From NCBI GenBank assembly GCA_023442945.1, contig JAEZWW010000029.1, positions 1-28,660 on the forward strand: a stretch of 28,660 bases of DNA, written 5' to 3'. The position numbers and the translations under genes were made by a program. Below the pieces are notes generated by a model, which was not told where the DNA came from, searched no databases, and saw only the letters and a list, made by a program, of their open reading frames with translations. Shown one piece after another: positions 22,661-28,660 of this stretch; position 1 is the stretch's first letter; each line of letters opens with the position of its first letter. Source of the stretch: Pseudomonadota bacterium. GTDB lineage: Bacteria > Pseudomonadota > Gammaproteobacteria > Burkholderiales > Burkholderiaceae_C.

Positions 22661-22713
22661 CAAAATGTGCCCTTTGGCCCTAGTCGGATCTGCGCGAGCA
22701 GCTCCTGATTTCA
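22661..22713 (-). repeat. Dispersed ~60-bp repeat, copy H
   Basis: On the minus strand the copy reads AGGAGCTGCTCGCGCAGA, eight bases ending in CTA, GGGCC. It begins right at the stop codon of slmA, as copy F does at the thioesterase stop, and lies upstream of the FAH gene. Confidence 0.65.
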
Positions 22714-23367
22714 GAGCATTTTGGTCAACGCGGCGTCGAGCGACTCGGTCGGCGAGCGCCGGAATCCCGAGCGCGCGAAGCGCTGCAAGCGCCCCACCAT
22801 GAAGGACGTCAGCACCGAGGCGGTGAGCTGCGCGTCCGCCGTCGGCGTGGCGCTGTCGCCGCCTTGGCCGTCGGGCAGCGCCGGATCGCGCAGACCCTGG
22901 CGCAGGGAAGCCTCCAGCTTGTCGAACAACTGGTTCATGCGCTGCTGCAGGCGCTCGTTCTCAAACACCAGGGCGTCGCCCACCATCACGCGGGTCATGC
23001 CGGGGTTCTTCTCGGCAAACTGCAACACCATGGTGACCACACGCGCCGCGCGGCCGCTGCCGGCGGGTTCACGGTCGGCGATCTGGTTGACCAGGCCGAA
23101 CACCGTGCTTTCAATGAAATCGATCAACGCCTCGAACATCTGCGCTTTGCTGGCGAAGTGACGGTACAAGGCGGCTTCGCTCACGCCCAAGCGCGCGGCC
23201 AAGGCGGCGGTGGTGATCCGCTCGGCGCCCGGCTGTTCCAGCATGGTGGCCAACGCCTGGAGAATCTGCGCGCGGCGCTCCCCCGGCTTGGGGCGCTTGC
23301 GACCAGGCGGCACCGGTGCGGAGGCGTCGCTGGAAGGCGCTTCGGAGGGAAGGTCTGGCGGCGGCAT
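22711..23367 (-). CDS. slmA: Nucleoid occlusion factor SlmA-like TetR-fold protein
   Basis: The 218-residue protein matches SlmA, which binds chromosomal sites and blocks FtsZ ring assembly over the nucleoid. After a Pro/Ser/Ala-rich tail (1-30), the sequence RRAQILQALATMLE, the helix-turn-helix ITTAALAARLGVSEAALYRHFASKAQMFEALIDFIES (51-87) and FAEKNPGMTRVMVGDALVFENERLQQRMNQLFDKLEASLRQ follow the E. coli protein closely. The frame is open upstream to a TTG, but the ATG at 23367 is preferred; no Shine-Dalgarno is evident. The position beside argB supports the call. An 11-base perfect inverted repeat lies 18 bases upstream of its start. Confidence 0.85.
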   Translation of the reverse strand: MPPPDLPSEAPSSDASAPVPPGRKRPKPGERRAQILQALATMLEQPGAERITTAALAARLGVSEAALYRHFASKAQMFEALIDFIESTVFGLVNQIADREPAGSGRAARVVTMVLQFAEKNPGMTRVMVGDALVFENERLQQRMNQLFDKLEASLRQGLRDPALPDGQGGDSATPTADAQLTASVLTSFMVGRLQRFARSGFRRSPTESLDAALTKML

Positions 23368-23384
23368 GGTGCAATCAAATGTGT

Positions 23385-23418
23385 CGAAATGATTCTCGCA
23401 CAATCACGAATCATTTCG
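23385..23418. promoter_or_regulatory. Long inverted repeat upstream of slmA
   Basis: CGAAATGATTC (23385-23395) and GAATCATTTCG (23408-23418) are perfect inverted 11-mers separated by 12 bases. The repeat lies 18 bases upstream of the slmA ATG and is A/T-rich compared with its surroundings, so it may be an operator. It does not match the SlmA site I recall (GTGAGTACTCAC). Which protein binds it is unknown. Confidence 0.55.
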
Positions 23419-23473
23419 TACACAGTTTTCACCGAATCCGCGACAAGCCCCGGACGTATGTCACATACGCGCC

Positions 23474-23500
23474 AAACAAAAGGGCCGCGAATGCGGCCCT
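23474..23500 (-). terminator. Intrinsic terminator of argB
   Basis: On the minus strand AGGGCCGC and GCGGCCCT pair around ATTC and are followed by TTTGTTTGG. It begins 19 bases after the argB stop. Strong GC stem, short loop and a U-rich tail support a Rho-independent terminator. Confidence 0.85.
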
Positions 23501-23519
23501 GAGTGAGTGCGTCCCCGAA

Positions 23520-24413
23520 TTAGTGGGAGCGGATCATGGTCCCGTAAGGCTGATCGGTCAACACCTCCAACAGCATGGAATGTGCAACCCGGCCATCAAT
23601 GATGTGCACAGCGTTCACACCGCTCTTGGCCGCGTCCAGCGCGCCCGCAATCTTGGGCAGCATGCCACCGGAAATGGTGCCGTCCTGCACCAGCTCATCG
23701 ATGCGGCGCGGGGTGAGTTCGGGCAGCAACTCGCCCGCCTTGTCGAGCACGCCCGGGATGTTGGTGAGCATGAGGAGCTTTTCAGCCTGCAGGACGGTCG
23801 CCAGCTTGGCCGCCACGACGTCGGCATTGATGTTGTAGCTTTCGTTGTGCTCGCCGAACCCGATCGGGCTGACCACGGGAATGAACTGGTCGTCCTGCAG
23901 CGCTTGCACCACGGACGGGTCGATCTGGTCAATGTCGCCGACCTGGCCCACATCGTGCTCGACGTTCGGGTCTTTTTGGTCGACCAGCTTGAGCTTACGT
24001 GCGCGGATCAAACCACCGTCGCGCCCGGTCAGACCCACGGCTTTGCCGCCGGCTTGGTTAATCAGCCCAACGATGTCCTGCTGCACCTCACCGCCCAGCA
24101 CCCATTCGACCACTTCCATGGTCTCGGCGTCGGTGACGCGCATGCCCTGGATAAAGTGGCCCTGCTTGCCCAGGCGCTTGAGTGCGGTTTCGATCTGCGG
24201 GCCGCCGCCGTGCACCACGACCGGATTGATCCCGACCAGTTTGAGCAGCACCACATCTTCTGCGAACGCGGCTTGCAGCGCGGGGTCGGTCATGGCATTG
24301 CCACCGTACTTGATGACCATGGTTTTGCCGTGGTACTTGCGGATGTACGGCAGCGCCTGCGCCAGGATATCGGCTTTATCGCGGGGAGGAAGGGTCTTGG
24401 ATTCGGTCGACAT
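23520..24413 (-). CDS. argB: Acetylglutamate kinase
   Basis: The 297-residue enzyme phosphorylates N-acetyl-L-glutamate in the second step of arginine synthesis. KTMVIKYGGNAM near the N-terminus, VVHGGGPQIE, the NADVVAAKLA segment and GGMLPKI are the amino-acid-kinase landmarks. The extra N-terminal helix (DILAQALPYIRKYHG) and the ending HSMLLEVLTDQPYGTMI are typical of the long, arginine-inhibited hexameric class. I chose the ATG at 24413; a TTG two codons earlier is also in frame. No Shine-Dalgarno is visible. A terminator follows, so slmA has its own promoter. Confidence 0.95.
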   Translation of the reverse strand: MSTESKTLPPRDKADILAQALPYIRKYHGKTMVIKYGGNAMTDPALQAAFAEDVVLLKLVGINPVVVHGGGPQIETALKRLGKQGHFIQGMRVTDAETMEVVEWVLGGEVQQDIVGLINQAGGKAVGLTGRDGGLIRARKLKLVDQKDPNVEHDVGQVGDIDQIDPSVVQALQDDQFIPVVSPIGFGEHNESYNINADVVAAKLATVLQAEKLLMLTNIPGVLDKAGELLPELTPRRIDELVQDGTISGGMLPKIAGALDAAKSGVNAVHIIDGRVAHSMLLEVLTDQPYGTMIRSH

Positions 24414-24467
24414 GTTCAAAAAAGGGAGGACAGGTTGGCCAAGCAGACACCGATGATAGGCCAGTGC

Positions 24468-25580
24468 CTACCAGCGGGAGTTGCGAAACACCCGCGGCAC
24501 TTTGAAGCGAATGATGGCCATGTACGCCAGCACGTACGACACCACGAACAACAAGCAGAAACCGACGAGGACAGCGGTGTTGTTCCAGAACAGGATGGCG
24601 GGCACCACCGTCAACAAGGTGAAGGCCCAGAGGTAGGGCGAGGTGCGGTTGTTGCGCATCAGCATCCGGCGGGATTCATCGTCGTCGAACACCTCGCGCA
24701 CGATGCGGCGGTAGATCAACTGGTGGAAGTGCAAGGCGTCCGCCACCCCGGGCGATACGCCACGGCCGAGCTTGCGGTAGATGCTGAACAGCGTCTCCCA
24801 CACCGGGTAGATCAACAGCAGCATCGGGAACCACGGCGACACCACCGGGTGGCGCTGGACCAGCGTCAGGCTGGCCAAACCGATCACCAGACCCCAGACG
24901 TAGGCGCCGCCATCGCCCGAAAAAATCATGCCACGCGGGTAGTTCCACACCAGAAAGCCGCCGGTGGCGGCCGCGGTGGAAATCAATACGGCGGCTAAGG
25001 CGCGATCACCTACCTGCAAAGCCACGTGCGCGAGCGCCAGGCAGACGATCAAAGCCACCATGCCCGCCAGACCGTTGTAGCCGTCGATGATGTTGAAAGC
25101 GTGCGGAAGACCGGCAATCGCCAACAAGGCCACTGCGCCGCCGATCCAGGGCGCGAGGGTGACCGGCAACTCCAATCCCGGGACCAAACCAGTTGGCGCA
25201 GACAGCCCGAGCCACAGCACCGCCAGCAAGCCAGACACCATGGTGAGCGCCAGTCGGTAGCGGACCGACAAACGCTGGGTCATGTCCTCCAGCACCCCAC
25301 CGACAACGGCCGGCAGCATGACCAGCAGCCAGGCCCAGATCCAGTTCTGGAGATTCAGGGAAGCCGGGTCGCCCCAGAAACGTGTTTGCCCCCAGGCCAA
25401 GGCCCAGGCGGCCAGCGCTCCGCAGCCCACCGCCACGCCGCCGATGCGCGGGACGTCACCGCGGTGAAAACGTTGCGGGAGATTTTCATCGTAGGCCGCA
25501 GCGTGCTTGCGCGCCCAACGGATGACCATCGCGCCAACCACCAATGCGACGAAAAATGCAAGAACGCTCAAAGCGATCAC
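24468..25580 (-). CDS. WecA/MraY-family polyprenyl-phosphate sugar-1-phosphate transferase
   Basis: The 370-residue inner-membrane protein belongs to the glycosyltransferase-4 group that joins a sugar-1-phosphate to undecaprenyl phosphate, starting O-antigen or other glycan synthesis. About ten or eleven membrane segments are visible. The metal-binding NIIDGYNGLAG, the SGDGGAY segment and the histidine motif ALHFHQLIYRR fit the family. It starts at GTG with GAAGGTG ahead of it. The polysaccharide genes upstream support a glycan-priming role. Whether the sugar is GlcNAc, QuiNAc or another cannot be told. Confidence 0.87.
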   Translation of the reverse strand: MIALSVLAFFVALVVGAMVIRWARKHAAAYDENLPQRFHRGDVPRIGGVAVGCGALAAWALAWGQTRFWGDPASLNLQNWIWAWLLVMLPAVVGGVLEDMTQRLSVRYRLALTMVSGLLAVLWLGLSAPTGLVPGLELPVTLAPWIGGAVALLAIAGLPHAFNIIDGYNGLAGMVALIVCLALAHVALQVGDRALAAVLISTAAATGGFLVWNYPRGMIFSGDGGAYVWGLVIGLASLTLVQRHPVVSPWFPMLLLIYPVWETLFSIYRKLGRGVSPGVADALHFHQLIYRRIVREVFDDDESRRMLMRNNRTSPYLWAFTLLTVVPAILFWNNTAVLVGFCLLFVVSYVLAYMAIIRFKVPRVFRNSRW

Positions 25581-25750
25581 AAGGCACCTTCAGGGTGGCG
25601 GGGTTGCGGCTGGCGCGGTAAGGTGCGGTGCATCGTGGAATCGTAGCCGCAGATGGATCGAAAAGGGAGTTTGAGGCGGCGAATGCTTCACCTAGCAGCA
25701 GTGACGGGCAGCCGCAGTCGACCCGCGCTTGGTCTGTTGCAATGAAGAGT

Positions 25751-26518
25751 TCAGGGTTTGAATGAGCGGTAATAGCCCATTACCCGTTCTACATACTTCT
25801 GGGTTTCGGGGTAAGGCGGAATCTTGTTCCCATACTTCGCGACAGCCCCTTCCCCTGCGTTGTACGCGGCGATAGCCAACGCCGTGTCACCCCCAAAAAG
25901 CCGCAGCAGGTCAGCGAGGTAACGACTGCCAACCTGCGCGTTGACCTTGGGCTCCAAAACGTTGTGTCGACCAGTGCCTTCGGCGAACCCGGTGACACCA
26001 TAGCGTGCGGCCGTCGCCGGCATGATCTGCATCAAGCCCAACGCGCCCTTGTGCGACACCGCATCAGCATTGAAGGCCGACTCGGCGGCTGCGACGGAGT
26101 AGACCAAGGCCGGGTCCACCGCGTGGGACTGCGCCGCTGCGTCGAGGTAGGGCTTCACGTCGCTGAAGCCGCGTGGCAACCGATCCGCGCTGCGCGCGAG
26201 TTGGCCGAGCTGTGCCGCCTGAGCCGGAGCGGGCGCCGCGGACGGGTTCCAAGCGGGGTAGCGCAAGGTCCAGGTGCGGTTGATCCAGCGCACATCGCGC
26301 CGCGCAGGCGTTATGGCTGGCGCCAGGTCGACAACGCCGTCGCCTGCGCCCGCATCTGCTTCATCGGCAGAGCCGCCGTTTTTTTCCGACACGTTGCCCA
26401 TGTGCAGAACACCGTCGTCGTCGACAAACTTCCAGGTGTCGGCTGCCCACGTGGGCGCGGCCCACGCCAGCAGCGCAGCAAACGCCAGCGCAGCAATCCG
26501 CGTCGACGGCGTCGCCAT
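25751..26518 (-). CDS. Lytic transglycosylase with N-terminal DUF4124-like segment
   Basis: The 255-residue precursor has a signal peptide ending about PTWAA, a short DUF4124-like segment (TWKFVDDDGVLHMGNVSE), a linker, and an SLT domain. The catalytic Glu is in AAAESAFNADAVSHKGALGLMQIMPATAARYGV, and AIAAYNAGEGAV and YPETQKYVERV complete the motifs. It cleaves the glycan strand of peptidoglycan in the periplasm. The chosen ATG gives a clean signal peptide and has GGGA upstream; the open frame runs further up into the acyltransferase gene. The location in a polysaccharide cluster may mean it opens the wall for an envelope machine, but that is inference. The 170-base gap to the next gene downstream holds no recognised signal. 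Confidence 0.87.
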   Translation of the reverse strand: MATPSTRIAALAFAALLAWAAPTWAADTWKFVDDDGVLHMGNVSEKNGGSADEADAGAGDGVVDLAPAITPARRDVRWINRTWTLRYPAWNPSAAPAPAQAAQLGQLARSADRLPRGFSDVKPYLDAAAQSHAVDPALVYSVAAAESAFNADAVSHKGALGLMQIMPATAARYGVTGFAEGTGRHNVLEPKVNAQVGSRYLADLLRLFGGDTALAIAAYNAGEGAVAKYGNKIPPYPETQKYVERVMGYYRSFKP

Positions 26519-26567
26519 ATATCCCGCGCCACGCAACAACACTGCGCGCGCCGGGTCACGACCTCGG

Positions 26568-27206
26568 TCAACTGCCACGCAACAACCTTTCCCAAATCGA
26601 CGGCCGTCGAGCGCGAGCGGCTTCCACCCGTGGCTCTCCCGCCAGCACATCCGCTTCGCGATGGCGTCGCGCCCGGATCACCCGTGCTGGCACCCCAGCG
26701 GCAATCATGCCGCTCGGCACATCCGATCGCACGACCGCGCCAGCGGCGACCACAGCACCTCGGCCGATGTGCACGCCTTCCAAGACAATCGCACCTGCGC
26801 CAATCCATGCCCCGTCTTCAACCACAATGCGCGAGCGCGTAATGCGGTTGCGGGCAATGATGTCGTCGCCAGCGTCGATGTCGTGGCCAGCAGAGAGCAG
26901 CTTCGCCTGTGCGCCAATCAAAACATCGGCCCCAATCGTCAAGCCACCTTCACCGGACAGGTAGGCGCCGACGTTCACGATAGTCCCCGCACCGATCTGA
27001 ATGCCCACGCAAGGATCTGCATCCACATCGCCAAGGACCAGTCGCGTATTGGCGTACAAGCTCACGCGATCCTCCAAGACGAGCGCATGGGCCTTCTCAC
27101 CCCAGCGCATGACGCTGACCGTGGGGTCAATCCGGCACTCGTCACCCAAAACATCCACGCCCAAATGAGTCGACGTGAAGTCAGGTATCCCGATCAGCGC
27201 ATCCAT
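26568..27206 (-). CDS. Hexapeptide-repeat (left-handed beta-helix) acyltransferase
   Basis: The 212-residue protein is built on imperfect hexapeptide repeats: VGIQIGAGTIVNVGAYLSGEGGLTIGADVLIGAQAKLLSAGH, then SRIVVEDGAWIGAGAIVLEGVHIGRGAVVAAGAVVRSDVPSGMIAAGVPARVI. Such trimeric enzymes acetylate or otherwise acylate sugars. The catalytic His probably lies in SAGHDID. The C-terminal ~30 residues are Arg/Ala-rich and look disordered. It starts six bases after the methyltransferase stop, so the two are co-translated, and O-antigen decoration is the likely job. The acyl donor and the sugar cannot be identified. Confidence 0.83.
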   Translation of the reverse strand: MDALIGIPDFTSTHLGVDVLGDECRIDPTVSVMRWGEKAHALVLEDRVSLYANTRLVLGDVDADPCVGIQIGAGTIVNVGAYLSGEGGLTIGADVLIGAQAKLLSAGHDIDAGDDIIARNRITRSRIVVEDGAWIGAGAIVLEGVHIGRGAVVAAGAVVRSDVPSGMIAAGVPARVIRARRHREADVLAGEPRVEAARARRPSIWERLLRGS

Positions 27207-27212
27207 GGCGTG

Positions 27213-28253
27213 TTACGCGCGGAGTGCTGCAAGCAATCGCCGCAGGCGCCCGGACATGCCCTGTTGACGCAGGGATTCCAACTGATTATTGAGTCGCTCA
27301 ATTTCAGCTTGCGCAGCTGCCGCGCGCTGGTCACTCTCGCGCAGTTGAGACGCTGTGGAGCCTTCAAGTGCTTGTAAGTCAGAAATGACTGTGAGCTTAG
27401 TCGCCACTTCACCCTCCAACTGCGCAATCGCCGCCCTTGCCTCACCAAACGCTTTCTGATGCTCGAGCAAAGAATCGTGCTCGCTTTCGTACCGGAGCGT
27501 CAATTCGCGCAAAGCATGCTTGAGTTGCCCGATCTCCAATTCGGCAAACTTGATCGTTGCCACCGAGCTGTCTGCCATGGGGACTGCCACCGTCATCCAC
27601 TCGTACACGTCGAAATCCGCCCAGCCCGAGACCAGGGCCTGGCGCTGGGTCGGCTCAAGCTGTTTCCAATCCCAGATGAACTCGCTTTCTTCGATGGGGA
27701 GGTGAAGCCCCTCCCAGTGCTCGGGCGCCCATTTCATCGCCATCAGCGCCTTGCCGAGACTGCTGCGGGTAAAAAACCGCATGTGCGTCCGATCCAGCAG
27801 ACCGGTGTCGGCGTAGTCGAATTTACCCACACGCAAGCCCGCGACAAGCCCTGCGTAGGCGACGTTGGGCATGGAAATCACCAAGCGCGCGGCTGGCGCG
27901 GCCAGTTCGCGCAATGCCTCCAATGTGGCCAGCGGATCGTTGAGGTGTTCCAACACATCGCATGCAAGCAGTGCGCCAAACTGACGCCCCTGCAACTGAT
28001 CGCGCCACGTCAAAGTATTCAGGTCGCACTGCAGAACCTCCACGCCAAGCTCGGTCAGCTTATGCACGGCGCCCGGATCGTTTTCGACGACCGTGACCGC
28101 ATGACCGCGGTCAACCAGGATTTTGGTCATGGCGCCGGGCCCTGGCCCAAGCTCCAAAACACTCACATCGGGCGGGACCTGCCGAAGTAAGCGTGCAGCC
28201 CAATCGTCGCCGTCCGGATCGAAGGCGTAGTTGTATCGATCGGTCGATGTCAC
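27213..28253 (-). CDS. SAM-dependent methyltransferase with C-terminal coiled coil
   Basis: The 346-residue protein has a class I methyltransferase domain: SAM-binding LELGPGPGAMT at about 33-43, acidic VVEND after the second strand, and LACDVLEHLNDP at about 95-106. From about 237 to 335 it becomes a long charged helix with heptad-like spacing (ELEIGQLKHALRELTLRYESEHDSLLEHQKAF and beyond), ending in a basic RLRRLLAALRA. The GTG start overlaps the stop of the Wzt-like gene by four bases. A methyltransferase with a coiled-coil rod beside a Wzt C-terminal domain recalls WbdD, which caps O-antigen chains and measures their length. The enzyme class is clear; the chain-terminating role is inferred. 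Confidence 0.82.
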   Translation of the reverse strand: MTSTDRYNYAFDPDGDDWAARLLRQVPPDVSVLELGPGPGAMTKILVDRGHAVTVVENDPGAVHKLTELGVEVLQCDLNTLTWRDQLQGRQFGALLACDVLEHLNDPLATLEALRELAAPAARLVISMPNVAYAGLVAGLRVGKFDYADTGLLDRTHMRFFTRSSLGKALMAMKWAPEHWEGLHLPIEESEFIWDWKQLEPTQRQALVSGWADFDVYEWMTVAVPMADSSVATIKFAELEIGQLKHALRELTLRYESEHDSLLEHQKAFGEARAAIAQLEGEVATKLTVISDLQALEGSTASQLRESDQRAAAAQAEIERLNNQLESLRQQGMSGRLRRLLAALRA

Positions 28254-28660
28254 GTTGCGACTCCAGAGATAGAAGGCAATTCTGCTGCGGGCCCAGTGGT
28301 GCCGAGACTAGGGTCAGATGCGCCCGGCGCGATCCAGTCATGATTGAGCCAGACCACACCGAACTCACGCCGTGTCTGGTTCAGCACCGTAAAAGGCTGA
28401 ATCATTTCGGCCATGTCAATGACTTGGAACCCAGTATCGTCCAGCAGATAGACGCTCCAAAGGTATTTACCCGACAACAGCGCCACCGACGGGAAACGCA
28501 CCCGCACGGTATGCCGGCCGGTGCCGCTCAAGGCTTTGCCGTTCGCCCGAACCTGCGTGCCAGTCCCAAACACGTTGTCCTTGTCAGGGCGCACGATCGC
28601 GAAAGCCACATGGAACGGATCGGACGTGTAGGCCTCCACCTCGATCTCCACGGACAGATC
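28250..28660 (-). CDS. C-terminal part of a Wzt-like polysaccharide ABC transporter subunit (partial)
   Basis: The last 136 residues of a gene that runs off the window edge. The sequence has the Wzt C-terminal domain pattern: beta strands with HVAFAIVRPDKDNVFGTGTQV, GRHTVRVRFPSVALLSGKYLWSVYLLDDTGFQVID. In Wzt proteins this domain follows the ATPase and recognises the modified end of the O-antigen before export. The ATPase part is outside the window, so the call rests on the domain alone. After this domain the protein has an extra ~30-residue tail with no clear structure. The stop overlaps the methyltransferase GTG. Confidence 0.72.
   Translation of the reverse strand, partial: DLSVEIEVEAYTSDPFHVAFAIVRPDKDNVFGTGTQVRANGKALSGTGRHTVRVRFPSVALLSGKYLWSVYLLDDTGFQVIDMAEMIQPFTVLNQTRREFGVVWLNHDWIAPGASDPSLGTTGPAAELPSISGVAT

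Overview
The window is about 66-70% GC and is dominated by genes on the minus strand. Gene content and order point to a betaproteobacterium of the Comamonadaceae type: amgK-like kinase divergent from lptD-surA-ksgA, slmA next to argB, and a FadN-type beta-oxidation operon. The GC-rich palindromic intergenic repeats also resemble those I recall from that family. No rRNA, tRNA, CRISPR array, transposase or integrase was seen.

Layout. Positions 1-354 hold only repeats. From 355 to 5577, minus strand: a succinate-type CoA transferase, a lipoprotein Cu/Zn superoxide dismutase (sodC) with a clear terminator, a uracil permease (uraA) and an AmgK-like sugar kinase. From 5576 to 11137, plus strand: lptD, surA, a single inserted integron-type gene cassette carrying an ankyrin-repeat gene, then ksgA. 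From 11541 to 21639, minus strand: a fatty-acid degradation cluster. In transcription order it reads TetR regulator, acyl-CoA dehydrogenase, DUF2147 protein, a small orphan gene, FadB/FadN-like bifunctional enzyme, a small membrane orphan gene, thiolase, alpha/beta hydrolase, acyl-CoA thioesterase, enoyl-CoA isomerase. From 21750 to 24413: an FAH-family enzyme, slmA and argB. From 24468 to the end: envelope polysaccharide genes (WecA/MraY-like transferase, lytic transglycosylase, hexapeptide acyltransferase, methyltransferase with a coiled-coil tail, and the C-terminal part of a Wzt-like ABC transporter subunit).

The fatty-acid genes form a nearly complete pathway. The dehydrogenase, hydratase/hydroxyacyl dehydrogenase and thiolase do the cycle; the separate isomerase (which lacks both hydratase glutamates) would handle unsaturated chains; thioesterase and hydrolase may recover CoA. 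A palindromic operator overlaps the predicted promoter of the TetR gene heading the cluster.

The most striking observation is at 9803-10343: a 535-bp gene cassette with a well-formed attC site, sitting alone between surA and ksgA. It looks as if it recombined into a GAT secondary site rather than an attI. Other notable points are a family of at least eight ~60-bp dispersed repeats, one of which encodes most of a signal peptide and another part of KsgA; a second GC-rich repeat inserted in frame in the AmgK-like kinase; and a 91-bp tandem repeat that copies the 3' end of the isomerase gene.
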